From positions 741,690-805,689 of the forward strand of contig NZ_JAJALI010000002.1 of the NCBI RefSeq assembly GCF_020523795.1: DNA of 64,000 nt, written 5' to 3'. This DNA is from Ancylobacter sp. Lp-2 (GTDB lineage: Bacteria; Pseudomonadota; Alphaproteobacteria; Rhizobiales; Xanthobacteraceae). A model generated the notes under the pieces. It saw only the letters and a list, made by a program, of their open reading frames with translations. It did no database searches and was not told where the DNA came from. Shown here piece by piece: positions 43,835 to 52,215 of this stretch. Each line of letters opens with the position of its first letter. Position 1 is the first letter of the stretch. The translations under genes were made by a program, and so were the position numbers.

Positions 43835-45124
43835 TCATCGCAGCTTCTCCCGCAGTTGGAAGTACCACATGCCAAGCGCGAGGGCCTGATGGGCAAGCGC
43901 TGCACCCATCGGCAGGCGCAGCCGCTTCACCGCGTCGAACACGTCGAATTCGGCCATGGTGCCGGTGATCGCCTGCGCCATGATCTCCGCGACGATGTGC
44001 GAAGTGGCGATGCCGTGGCCGGAATAGCCCTCGGCATAGAAGATGTTCGGCGCCACGCGCCCCAGATGCGGGATGCGGTTGGCGATGATCCCTGCCTTGC
44101 CGGACCACTGGAAGTCGATGCCGATGCCCTTCAGGCGCGGATAGGTGCGCTCCAGCGCCGGGCGCAGCTCGGTGGCGATGTCGGCGCTGTCGCGGCCGGA
44201 ATAATTGGTGCCGCCGCCGAAGATCAGCCGCCGGTCGGCGGTCAGTCGGTGATAGTCGAGCACGAAGCGGTTGTCGTAGACCGCGACGTCCAGCGGGTTG
44301 ATCGCCCGCGCTGTCGCCGCGTCAAGCGGCGCGGTGGCGAGGATGCCGAGCGAGGCAGGGAACAGCACGCCGCGCATCCGGCCGCGGCCGAGGCGGTGAT
44401 AGGCATTGCCGGCCAGCATCACCGTGTCGGCACTCACCCGTCCCCGCGCGGTCTCGACGACCGGCCGCTTGCCGGGGATGAGGCGCGTCACCTCGCTGTC
44501 CTCGAAGAGGCGAACGCCGAGCGAGGCCGCGGCCTGCGCCTCGCCGATGACGAGGTTTAGCGAATGCACATGCATGTTGCGGCGGTTGTGCAGCCCGGCG
44601 AGGTAGATCGGCACCTCGAGCAGGGCCCTGAGCGCCTCGCCCTCGACGAAGGAGATGTCGGCGCCCATGCCGCGCGCGACCGCCTCGGCATGCATCGTCC
44701 GCAGTTCGGCGACGTGGGCCGGCTTGGTCGCCGCCTGCACATGGCCGTTCTTGAGGTCGCAGGGGATCGCATATTTCGCCACGCGGGCGCGGATGATGGC
44801 GTGGCCGCGCCAGCGCAAGTTCCAGATGTAGTCATCGGCCGCCTCGCCGAGCGTGCGGCGGAACTCGCGCGCCATGGCGACATCGCCGGAGAGCGAGCCG
44901 GTGATCTGGCCGCCATTGCGACCGGAGGCGCCCCAGCCGATGCGGTTGGCCTCCAGCACCACCACCTTCAGCCCGCGCTCGGCGAGTTCCAGCGCGGTGT
45001 TGATGCCGGTGAAGCCGCCGCCGACGATGCAGACATCCGCCTCGATGGACTCGGCAAGCGGCGGAAAAGGTGCGTAGGAATTGGCGGTGGCGGCGTAGTA
45101 GGAGCCGGTGTGGGGAAGTGCCAT
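43835..45124 (-). CDS. FAD-dependent oxidoreductase, gamma-glutamylputrescine oxidase (PuuB)-like
   Basis: This 429-residue DAO-family flavoprotein has a dinucleotide-binding motif CIVGGGFTGINTALELAERG (about 31-50) followed by VVLEANRIGWGASGRNGGQI, the typical PuuB/OrdL pattern. YAEGYSGHGIATSH near the C-terminus is the FAD-contact region. In the Puu pathway this enzyme oxidises a gamma-glutamylated amine, giving the aldehyde, ammonia and hydrogen peroxide. It starts 8 bp after the PuuA-like ligase, so the two probably act in sequence. Substrate could be putrescine or another primary amine; the rest of the operon is not the standard Puu set. Confidence 0.85.
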   Translation of the reverse strand: MALPHTGSYYAATANSYAPFPPLAESIEADVCIVGGGFTGINTALELAERGLKVVVLEANRIGWGASGRNGGQITGSLSGDVAMAREFRRTLGEAADDYIWNLRWRGHAIIRARVAKYAIPCDLKNGHVQAATKPAHVAELRTMHAEAVARGMGADISFVEGEALRALLEVPIYLAGLHNRRNMHVHSLNLVIGEAQAAASLGVRLFEDSEVTRLIPGKRPVVETARGRVSADTVMLAGNAYHRLGRGRMRGVLFPASLGILATAPLDAATARAINPLDVAVYDNRFVLDYHRLTADRRLIFGGGTNYSGRDSADIATELRPALERTYPRLKGIGIDFQWSGKAGIIANRIPHLGRVAPNIFYAEGYSGHGIATSHIVAEIMAQAITGTMAEFDVFDAVKRLRLPMGAALAHQALALGMWYFQLREKLR

Positions 45125-45132
45125 CGCCGGCC

Positions 45133-46464
45133 TCAGACGCTGTGCAGGTAGCTGCGATATTCGAGCTCGGAGATCTCCGCCTCGAACACCGCCAGTTCCT
45201 GCTGCTTGCAGGTGGCGAACATGGTGATGAAGTCGGCCGGGAACAGCCGGGCGACCAGGGCGCTCGCCTCGAAGACCTCGATCGCCTGCCGCCAGTCGGG
45301 CGGAATGGCGCGGCCGGCGGCCTTGTAGACATTGCCCTGCATCGGCGCCGGCGGCTCGGCGCCGGCCTCGATGCCGTCGAGCGCGGCGGCGAGGATGGCG
45401 GCGATCACCAGATAGGGATTGGCATCCGCCCCGGCGACCCGGTGCTCGATGCGCCGCGCCAGCGGCGGCCCGCCGGGGATGCGCACCGCCGCCGTGCGGT
45501 TCTCGTAGCCCCAGGCGGCAATGGTAGGAGCGAGCGTGCCCGGCCGCAGCCGGCGCGCCGAATTGCGATGCGGCGCGAAGATCAGCGTGGTGTCGTGCAT
45601 CGCCTCCAGGAGACCCGCCACGGCGTGGTGCATCGTCGCCGTGCCGCGCGGCCCGCCATCGTCAAAGACGTTGCGTCCCTCGGCATCGACGAGGCTGAAA
45701 TGCACATGCAGCCCGTTGCCCGAATGGTTCGGATAGGGCTTGGCCATGAAGCTCGCCGCCAGCCCGTGCCGGCGCGCGACATTCTTGACAATCTGCTTGA
45801 AGAACACGGTATCGTCGGCGATGCGCAGCACGTCGGGGCCGTGCACCAGATTGAACTCGTACTGGCCGGGGCCACTCTCTGAGATCGCCGCGTCGACCGC
45901 GACGCCGCAGGCTTCCGCCATCGCATAGACGTCGTCGAGAAAGGGCCCGACATTCGCCAGTTCCTGCAGACAGTAGATGGTGTCGCCGGCCCCGTCATGC
46001 GCCTCGGGCAGCGGGACGAGCGGGCGGGCGCGCGCCGCCTTGGGGTCGACGAGGTAGAATTCCAGCTCGGTCGCCGCTACCGGCGTCAGCCCGCGCGCGG
46101 CGAAGCGGCCGGCGATCTCGGCGAGCACGCGGCGCGGGTCGCCGAAGAACGGCTCGCCCGTTTCCAGCCGCATCCACATGGGCAGCAGCCGCGCCGGCGT
46201 GTCGGTCCAGGTCAGGGGCAACGGCCCCCGGCCGGTCGGCTCGACGATACCGTCGAGATCGCCGCGATCGAACAGCGAATTGCCGATGACATCGGTGCCC
46301 CAGATGTCGACGCCGATGGACGACATCGGCATGCGGATGCCGGCCTTGGCGAGCTTGCCGGCGGCATCGGCGCGCACCCGCTTGCCACGGAAGATACCGT
46401 TGAGGTCGCAATGCGCAGCGAGCACGAAGCTCGGCGGGACGGGACTCACGGCGTCGGCGGGCAT
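45133..46464 (-). CDS. Glutamine synthetase family protein, gamma-glutamylamine ligase (PuuA)-like
   Basis: This 443-residue type III glutamine-synthetase-family ligase attaches glutamate through its gamma-carboxyl to an amine, using ATP. Active-site features present are ATELEFYLVD (metal-binding E), ESGPGQYEFNL, NHSGNGLHVHFSL and APHRNSARRLRPG. The frame extends upstream to 46527, but ATG 46464 is preferred because GGAG lies at correct spacing. The extra upstream codons overlap the divergent GntR promoter/operator. It is the first gene of an operon running to the cupin at 37348. The amine is unknown; putrescine, ethanolamine and monoalkylamines are all used by relatives. Confidence 0.86.
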   Translation of the reverse strand: MPADAVSPVPPSFVLAAHCDLNGIFRGKRVRADAAGKLAKAGIRMPMSSIGVDIWGTDVIGNSLFDRGDLDGIVEPTGRGPLPLTWTDTPARLLPMWMRLETGEPFFGDPRRVLAEIAGRFAARGLTPVAATELEFYLVDPKAARARPLVPLPEAHDGAGDTIYCLQELANVGPFLDDVYAMAEACGVAVDAAISESGPGQYEFNLVHGPDVLRIADDTVFFKQIVKNVARRHGLAASFMAKPYPNHSGNGLHVHFSLVDAEGRNVFDDGGPRGTATMHHAVAGLLEAMHDTTLIFAPHRNSARRLRPGTLAPTIAAWGYENRTAAVRIPGGPPLARRIEHRVAGADANPYLVIAAILAAALDGIEAGAEPPAPMQGNVYKAAGRAIPPDWRQAIEVFEASALVARLFPADFITMFATCKQQELAVFEAEISELEYRSYLHSV

Positions 46465-46497
46465 TTGGCGGGCGTCTCCGGTGGCGTTCGATGACGT

Positions 46498-46525
46498 GTT
46501 ATAATACGTAGCCATGTCATATAAC
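46498..46525. promoter_or_regulatory. Inverted repeat and -10 element between puuA-like gene and gntR
   Basis: GTTATA (46498-46503) and TATAAC (46520-46525) are exact inverted arms 16 bp apart, with a TACGTA palindrome inside the left half (46505-46510). TATAAT at 46500-46505 is a consensus -10 for the plus-strand gntR gene 46 bp downstream. The position, over the divergent promoters, fits an operator for the GntR protein and thus autoregulation plus control of the amine operon. Confidence 0.5.
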
Positions 46526-46551
46526 AACGATCCGAAGGGATAAGACGGCTC

Positions 46552-47232
46552 ATGAATGACGCCAGCAGCGAGTATCAGCCCGACACTGTGGCCGATGCGC
46601 TACACCGCGCCCTGCGCAGCCAGATCTGGGAAGGCGAGTTCATGCCCGGCGACCGGGTGTCGATCCGCGCCCTGGCGCAGGAACATGGTCTCAGCGTCAT
46701 TCCGGTGCGCGACGCGGTGCGCCGGCTGGTGGCGGAGGGGGCGCTGCACTTTGCCGACAGCCGCACCATCGAGGTGCCGCGCCTCAGCCTCGCCAATCAC
46801 CGCGACGTGGTCTTCGCCCGCATGCAGATTGAGCCAGAGGCGGCGCGCCGGGCCTTCGATCACCTGACCCAGGCTGATCTGAACGAGCTCGTGCGGCATG
46901 ACACGCGGGTCAATACGGCCATCGAGACCGACGATCGGCGGCTCTACATGAAGAGCAATTTCGATTTCCACTTCCTGATCTACCGACGCGCCAACGCCCC
47001 GACACTGATGCGGATCATCGAGATGCTATGGCTGCAGGCCGGCCCGTCCATGCGCTACATATCGAGCCAGTACGGCTCGGCGGCCTTCGCCATCGATTAC
47101 CACCGCGCCGCCACCGATGCGCTGTCGGCGCGCGACGGCGAGGGTTTCGTCGCCGCCATCCGCTCGGACATCGGCCAGGGCATGGAATATATCCTGCGCG
47201 CGGAACGCGAACTCATCGACCGCCCCCGCTAA
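46552..47232 (+). CDS. GntR family transcriptional regulator (FadR/FCD subfamily)
   Basis: The gene encodes a 226-residue regulator. The winged HTH lies at about 12-75 (ALHRALRSQIWEGEFMPGDRVSIRALAQEHGLSVIPVRDAVRRL is its span, landmarks GDRVSIRALA and VIPVRDAVRRL). The C-terminal all-helical FCD ligand domain (about 85-215) contains the metal/acid-binding type residues in FHFLIYRRANAPTLM and DYHRAATDALSARDGEG. It is divergent from the PuuA-like gene with an inverted repeat between them. It most likely represses the amine operon and is released by the amine or a carboxylate product. Confidence 0.9.
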   Translation: MNDASSEYQPDTVADALHRALRSQIWEGEFMPGDRVSIRALAQEHGLSVIPVRDAVRRLVAEGALHFADSRTIEVPRLSLANHRDVVFARMQIEPEAARRAFDHLTQADLNELVRHDTRVNTAIETDDRRLYMKSNFDFHFLIYRRANAPTLMRIIEMLWLQAGPSMRYISSQYGSAAFAIDYHRAATDALSARDGEGFVAAIRSDIGQGMEYILRAERELIDRPR

Positions 47233-47686
47233 GATCGCCCTTCGGCGCCGCGGACATCCAGGAACTGGTCGACTGAGCCGTCTTTGCCATGACGCCAATA
47301 GAAGTGAAAGCGCAGGTCTCGTCATGTGGGCCAGCCAGCCCATTTGACATGCGACTGCCCTCAGGGGCCGGAACAGCCGACATCGGATTGCGCTCCCGCG
47401 AGTGAAAATTGAGGGCAGCGAACCACGCAGCGATGGGAGCGAAAGCACATTTGGCACGCAGTCGCGCGCAAAAGAGCGCGCAATGCGCAACTCATTGAAA
47501 CAGCGAATATTTATAAATCACCGCTTCACGATAAGTAAGCATTAATTACGTTATAATTTCAATTATCTTATCACTACCTTCTTATTCTTGACCTCTTGAG
47601 GTATGATCTTCGCTTCGTACGACGCTTAAGTTCGACGACTTCTTTGCAAATGAGCGACGGATACTCGTCGCCCAGGGAGCGGAGCT
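47233..47686. promoter_or_regulatory. AT-rich intergenic region upstream of the arylsulfatase
   Basis: This 454-bp region has no credible gene. From about 47490 to 47600 it is strongly AT-rich compared with the rest of the window. It contains TATAAT at 47552-47557 inside the palindrome AATTA-CGTTA-TAATT, and ACCTCTTGAGGT (5-bp arms) further on. A promoter for the arylsulfatase is likely here, but no convincing -35 partner could be fixed. The palindromes are candidate regulator sites. Confidence 0.4.
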
Positions 47687-49423
47687 ATGGATGCGTCAAG
47701 AAAATGTAGCGTTGGGCTACTGGCCGCCGCCGCGGCATTGACTGTGGCAGGAACGATAACGGTCGTAGCCCCGCCCGCCACGGCACAACAGCCGCCGAGC
47801 CGGCCGAACATCCTGTTCATCATGGGCGACGATATCGGCTGGATGCAGCCGAGCATCTATCATCGCGGCCTGATGGTCGGCGAGACCCCGAACATCGACC
47901 GCATCGGCCGCGAAGGCGCAGTGTTCACCGATTACTACGCCGAGCAAAGCTGCACCGCCGGGCGCAACGCCTTCTTCACCGGCATGCACCCCTTGCGCAC
48001 CGGCATGATCCCTCCGCAGCTGCCCGGCAGCCCGTCCTATCTGCGGCCCGGCACGCCGGCGCTCGCGAAGTTCTTGCACGATCTCGGCTATTCTACCGGC
48101 GAGTTCGGCAAGAACCATCTCGGCGACCACACGGACGCGCTGCCGACGGCACACGGCTTCCAGGAGTTCTGGGGCTATCTCTATCACCTCGACGCCATGC
48201 AGGGCGTCAGTTTCCCGGACATCAACGCGACGCCGACGCAGCAGACGGTGGCGCCGCCCTGTCGCAACACGCCGGTGCCCGGCCTTGCCGACCCGGCCGG
48301 CGCCGTGGACCCCAAGACCACCATCTGCCTGACGCCGCCGCGCCCGGTGCTCGCCTGCACCTCGTCGGACGGCACCTCGGCCAATCAAACCTGCAAGGAT
48401 GAAGGGCCGCTGACGCTGGAGCGCTCCAAGACCGTGGACGAGGAAATCTCCGCCAAGGTCATCGACTTCCTCGACCGCAACGACCCGCAAAAGACCAGCA
48501 AGCCGTTCTTCGTCTGGTACAACCCGGCGCGCATGCACATCACCACCGTGCTGTCCGACAAGTATATGGGCATGGTGGGCGAACCCGGCGGCAAGGACTG
48601 GGGCGTCAACGAAGCCGGCATGAAGCAGATGGACGACAATATCGGCCTCGTCCTGCAGAAGCTTCAGGAGATGGGCGAGCTCGACAATACGATCGTCGTC
48701 TTCACCACCGACAACGGCGCCGAGACCATCACCTTCCCGGATGGCGGCACTACGCCCTTCAAGGGCGGCAAGCTCTCGACCTGGGAAGGCGGGATGCGGG
48801 CGCCGCTGGTGGTGCGCTGGCCCGGGCACATCGCGCCCGGCACGCTGAAGACACAGATGTTCGCGTCGCTCGACTGGCTGCCGACGCTCGTCGACATCGC
48901 CGGCGGCGACAAGGGCAACGAGCTCAAGGCGCGGATCGAGCAGGGCAACTATCCCGGCATCGTCAAGACCACGCTCGACGGCGTCAACCAACGCGCCTAT
49001 CTCGAAGGCTCCTCCGAAAAATCGGCGCGTGACACGTTCTTCTACTATTCCGGCAAGGACCCATCGGCGGTCCGCTACAAGAACTGGAAGATGTACTTCG
49101 CCATGGTGTCGGACTCGCCGGCCGGCTTCATCAGCGGCGTGATGCCTTATCACTGGACGCAGGTGGTCAACATCAAGCGCGATCCGTTCGAGACCTCGAT
49201 CGGCGACCAGATGAAGACGCTATTCGGCATGGGCGGCGCCCTCGCCGGCCCGGTGACGGCCTATGTCTATGACTGGAACCTGCTGCCGATCGGCCAGGCA
49301 CTGTGGCTGCGTGAGCTCGAGACCTATATCGACTATCCGCCGCTGCAGGATCCGGCCAGCTACAATCTCGAACAAGTTGTCCAGCAGGTCCGGCAGATGC
49401 GCAACAGTCGCGCCGGCGAATAG
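47687..49423 (+). CDS. Secreted arylsulfatase
   Basis: This 578-residue sulfatase of the alkaline phosphatase superfamily hydrolyses sulfate esters in the periplasm. The signal peptide runs to about residue 34 (ATAQQ). Metal ligands begin with DD48-49 (IMGDDIGW). The nucleophile motif is C89-T-A-G-R, the cysteine type converted to formylglycine. It has alanine at the third position where the classical CxPxR has proline. TTDNGAE and GGMRAPLVVRWPG are later family motifs. GGAG precedes ATG 47687. No formylglycine-generating enzyme or sulfate-ester importer is seen in the window, so maturation depends on a gene elsewhere. The substrate may be an aryl or alkyl sulfate. Confidence 0.9.
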   Translation: MDASRKCSVGLLAAAAALTVAGTITVVAPPATAQQPPSRPNILFIMGDDIGWMQPSIYHRGLMVGETPNIDRIGREGAVFTDYYAEQSCTAGRNAFFTGMHPLRTGMIPPQLPGSPSYLRPGTPALAKFLHDLGYSTGEFGKNHLGDHTDALPTAHGFQEFWGYLYHLDAMQGVSFPDINATPTQQTVAPPCRNTPVPGLADPAGAVDPKTTICLTPPRPVLACTSSDGTSANQTCKDEGPLTLERSKTVDEEISAKVIDFLDRNDPQKTSKPFFVWYNPARMHITTVLSDKYMGMVGEPGGKDWGVNEAGMKQMDDNIGLVLQKLQEMGELDNTIVVFTTDNGAETITFPDGGTTPFKGGKLSTWEGGMRAPLVVRWPGHIAPGTLKTQMFASLDWLPTLVDIAGGDKGNELKARIEQGNYPGIVKTTLDGVNQRAYLEGSSEKSARDTFFYYSGKDPSAVRYKNWKMYFAMVSDSPAGFISGVMPYHWTQVVNIKRDPFETSIGDQMKTLFGMGGALAGPVTAYVYDWNLLPIGQALWLRELETYIDYPPLQDPASYNLEQVVQQVRQMRNSRAGE

Positions 49424-49603
49424 CGGTAGGGCCGGGACGCACTACGCCGCCGACGCTCACTAAGAAGCCGTCATCGCCGTTGGAACGGCGACGCGTGGTT
49501 CCATCTTGTGCATTTGCGCTGTCCACGAACTGTCGAGGAAGCCTTCCTTGCTCCGATGAATTCGCAGGGCAGTTCATCACGACCGAATAGTGTACTTGGC
49601 TCG

Positions 49604-49987
49604 TCAAAACATTCCGTTCGGATTGGCGGACGTTTCGGGCAGAACTTGCAGCACGTCCCAGTGTTCGACGATCTTTCCGCTCTCATCGAGTCGGAAGATA
49701 TCGATGGCCGCGTAGTCGTGATCGCCCGGCCAGTGCTGGAGACAGTGCAGCACCACCAGATCGCCCTCGGCAATCGCCCGTTTCACCTCGACGCGCTTGC
49801 CCGGCCACTCGCGCGCCATGCGCTCGAAATACGCGATGAAGCCGTCCTTACCGGTCGCCACATGCGGATTGTGCTGGATGTACTCCTTGCCCACATAGCG
49901 ATCGATTGCCTCCCGCGGCCGGCAGTCATTGAACATCAGCTCGTAGAAGGCGATCACATTCGCCTTGTTCTGCGTGGTGTCGCTCAC
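49604..49987 (-). CDS. SnoaL-like/NTF2-fold protein
   Basis: This 127-residue SnoaL-like polyketide-cyclase family protein has the pattern [23 protein letters not shown] followed by [20 protein letters not shown] and GDLVVLHCL. Members are small cone-shaped proteins with hydratase, isomerase or binding roles. GTG 49987 is chosen because GGAGGAG lies 5 bp upstream and the family N-terminus begins there; the frame continues upstream without family similarity. The C-terminal [20 protein letters not shown] is very typical. It is a single gene with no clear operon partner, so its role is unknown. Confidence 0.82.
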   Translation of the reverse strand: MSDTTQNKANVIAFYELMFNDCRPREAIDRYVGKEYIQHNPHVATGKDGFIAYFERMAREWPGKRVEVKRAIAEGDLVVLHCLQHWPGDHDYAAIDIFRLDESGKIVEHWDVLQVLPETSANPNGMF

Positions 49988-50388
49988 TGTCTCCTCCGGT
50001 GCGTGGAAGGCGCGCAAGAACGTGACCTCCGGATGGCGACTCCGGAAGGCCAGATGCCGTGGATGCACTTCGCCCAAGGCATGACGGAGCGTGGATGCGC
50101 GCACCTTGCCCTGTACTGAACTCATGTCCCACTGAACGCCCTCGGGCACCGCCCCTCTATCGCGCCCAGAGCCTACCAACGGGCGCCCATCCGCAAGCCC
50201 ATCGCAAGAACGCTCTCACACCCTATACGGTCCATAACCGTTGGGTATGAGGCTAATCACCCGACAACATATGGACGCGCTTGTGCGGACTGCTTCTGAT
50301 CGCGGGAATTTGCCCCGCTTGAGATCCAGCGCGGTGGCAGCACCTTGACCCGGGCGCTGTGATCGCCGCACCCAACAGGAGCAGCCAT
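49988..50388. other. Gene-free 400-bp spacer between divergent SnoaL-like and RidA-like genes
   Basis: No credible coding region was found. Both flanking genes have their ribosome sites inside the spacer edges (GGAGGAG on the minus strand near 49993, AGGAG on the plus strand near 50377). No clear palindrome or promoter pair was identified. Confidence 0.4.
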
Positions 50389-50781
50389 ATGGCCCAGCGT
50401 GACGCCGTTTTTCCCACCGGTCGACATGACCTCTACACGTCACAGACCTATTCGGCAGCGATCAGATCAGATGACCTCCTGTTCGTGTCCGGTCAGGTAG
50501 GCAGTCGCAGCGATGGCGCCCCCGAGCCGGACTTTGAGGCTCAGGTCCGTCTAGCGTTCGTCAATCTCGAAGCGACCCTGCAAGCGGGTGGATGTGGGCT
50601 TGACGATGTTGTCGACGTGACGACCTTTCATACCGACCCCGAAAATCAGTTCGGTACGGTCATGAAGGTCAAGAGCGACGTCTTCCCGGAAGCGCCCTAT
50701 CCGAACTGGACCGCGATCGGCGTCAACTGGCTTGCGGGGTTCGACTTCGAGATCAAGGTCATCGCACGTATTCCGGGCTGA
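50389..50781 (+). CDS. RidA/YjgF family protein
   Basis: This 130-residue protein is of the reactive-intermediate deaminase family. RidA proper hydrolyses 2-aminoacrylate and other enamine/imine intermediates; many paralogs have unknown roles. LLFVSGQVGSRSDG (about 31-44), QVRLAFVNLEATLQAGGCGLDDVVDVTTFHTD (landmarks VRLAFVNLEATL and VVDVTTF) and PYPNWTAIGVNWLAGFDFEIKV are typical. The usual catalytic arginine of RidA (near R105 in the family, RxxVxVxxLP) is not at its expected place, where GVNWLAG stands, so it is probably a non-deaminating or specialised paralog. ATG 50389 follows AGGAG. Confidence 0.85.
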   Translation: MAQRDAVFPTGRHDLYTSQTYSAAIRSDDLLFVSGQVGSRSDGAPEPDFEAQVRLAFVNLEATLQAGGCGLDDVVDVTTFHTDPENQFGTVMKVKSDVFPEAPYPNWTAIGVNWLAGFDFEIKVIARIPG

Positions 50782-51183
50782 GTATCATCAGGTCAGAGTT
50801 TCGAAGAAGCGTGAGCGCGCGGTATGCCGCGTGGATTTTCACACGGCATATGGTTCGCCGCTGTGCGTGATCGGCATCATGGGAACGGAAAGAGCGCTGC
50901 GCTCCAGTTCCTGGGGCAGCAAGCGCGGCGCGCGCTCGCAGCGTGCTACAGCGCAGGCCGAGAGACGTCGGATTTCCCGACCTGCTAAGGACGGATGGAC
51001 GTCCGCTGTATGGCGAGGGCAAGAGGTCCGCAATTGACGCTCAGGGAAAGCAAGGCTGCCTTATCGTACCGTCCCCGTCGTCAAAGGCCCACCGTCTTCC
51101 TCAAAGGAGGAGCCAAGATCGATGACGGACCACGCCCGGCGAAGGGGGGCGGGCGCGCAGGTCTCGGGGTCGAGCGTTCGAGA
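50782..51183. other. Gene-free 400-bp spacer
   Basis: There is no credible coding region between the RidA-like gene and the end of the LysR gene. GCCGCGTG and CACACGGC (about 50828-50850) can form a stem with one mismatch, shortly after the RidA-like gene, which might end its transcription. An AAAGGAGG followed by ATG near 51121 leads only into sequence antisense to lysR. Confidence 0.35.
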
Positions 51184-52098
51184 TCAGCCCCTGCGCGACA
51201 CAGGTGGCGGGTCGGCGAAGAGCGTCTTGGCCATGAAGGCGACGAAGGCAGCGATCTTGGGCGAGGTATGACGGCTCGCCGGCCAGAGGATGTGGAAGGC
51301 ACCGACATCGGCGATGTACGCGTCGAGCACGCTGACCAGCGTTCCCCGCTCCAACTGCCGGCGCACGGCGAACAGGGGTAGGCAGGCGAGGCCGAAGCCT
51401 TCCTCAGCCAGGAAGATTTGTGGTTCCAGGGTGCTGGCGACGCTGGTGACCGGCAGATCGATCACGATCTCGCCTCCGTCCCGCCGCAGCGGCCAACGCT
51501 CCAGCTTTCCTGTCGAGGGAAAACGGTGATGGTGGCAGGCGTGCTGTGCCAGATCCTCCGGGTTTAGCGGCGTGCCCCTGGCGGCGAGATAGTCCGGAGA
51601 GGCGACGATACGGTGCGAAAAGGTGCCGAGCCTGCGCGTCATCAGGCGGGAATCCTGCGCCTCGCCGGTGCGGATCACGGCATCGAACCCCTCGTCGATC
51701 ACGTCGACCAGCCTGTCGGTGAAGTCGAGATCGAGCTCGATCTCGGGGTACGCACGCATGAAGGCCATCACCGCCGGCATCATCAGCATGCCGATCAAGG
51801 GCAGGCTCACCCGGAGCTTGCCGCGCGGCGCCTCGCGCGTCTGCGAAAGTTCGAGCTCGGCTGCCTCGATCTCGCAGACGATCTTGCGACAGCGGTCGCG
51901 GAACAGGCTGCCTTCAGGGGTCAGCGTGATCGAGCGGGTCGAGCGGTGAAACAACCTGACGCCGAGCCGTTCCTCCAGCCGCGCCACCGCCTTGCCGATC
52001 GCCGAAGCCGACACACCGAGCTGGCGCCCGGCCGCCACGAAGCTGCGCGTCTCGGCCGCCTGCAGGAAGGCGCTGATCCCCGCCATCCGGTCGATCAT
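51184..52098 (-). CDS. LysR family transcriptional regulator
   Basis: The gene encodes a 304-residue regulator. The N-terminal winged HTH lies at about 4-62 (FLQAAETRSFVAAGRQLGVSASAIGKAVARLEERLG span) followed by the linker helix. The effector domain runs from about 88 to 295 (RVSLPLIGMLMMPAV, VRTGEAQDSRLMTRRLG type). Two start ATGs are in frame; GGAGG lies 7 bp before ATG 52098 but only 1 bp before ATG 52104, so 52098 is used. It is divergent from the MFS exporter gene, the classic arrangement of a LysR activator and its target. A TTAAG/CTTAA palindrome lies between them. Confidence 0.9.
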   Translation of the reverse strand: MIDRMAGISAFLQAAETRSFVAAGRQLGVSASAIGKAVARLEERLGVRLFHRSTRSITLTPEGSLFRDRCRKIVCEIEAAELELSQTREAPRGKLRVSLPLIGMLMMPAVMAFMRAYPEIELDLDFTDRLVDVIDEGFDAVIRTGEAQDSRLMTRRLGTFSHRIVASPDYLAARGTPLNPEDLAQHACHHHRFPSTGKLERWPLRRDGGEIVIDLPVTSVASTLEPQIFLAEEGFGLACLPLFAVRRQLERGTLVSVLDAYIADVGAFHILWPASRHTSPKIAAFVAFMAKTLFADPPPVSRRG

Positions 52099-52122
52099 CT
52101 TCATACCTCCGATTGCGGATCA

Positions 52123-52134
52123 TTAAGTCCTTAA
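52123..52134. promoter_or_regulatory. Palindrome in lysR-MFS divergent region
   Basis: TTAAGTCCTTAA has exact 5-bp arms around a 2-bp centre. It lies 25 bp upstream of the lysR start and 82 bp upstream of the MFS gene. It is compatible with a LysR-type or other dimeric regulator site; binding is inferred from position only. Confidence 0.4.
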
Positions 52135-52215
52135 AGACCGGATCTCAAGAGCATTTCTCCGCCTCGCAGGTGCGCCTAGCGTTCGTCTCGTTCGAACCGA
52201 GGATTGGCGGGAATC

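Noticed and set aside
45133-46464. Ordinary glutamine synthetase (GlnA)
   Set aside because: Linkage to a PuuB-like oxidase and an importer, and its sequence pattern, fit gamma-glutamylamine ligases; nitrogen-assimilation neighbours are missing.
47587-47608. TTGACC...TATGAT as a promoter before the sulfatase
   Set aside because: The spacing between the two elements is about 8 bp, too short for a sigma-70 promoter.
52157-52197. Short stretch before the MFS gene resembling part of the RidA-like gene (CTAGCGTTCGTC shared, QVRLAFV in both)
   Set aside because: Only 12 identical bases in a row; similarity does not extend, so a duplicated RidA fragment is not supported.
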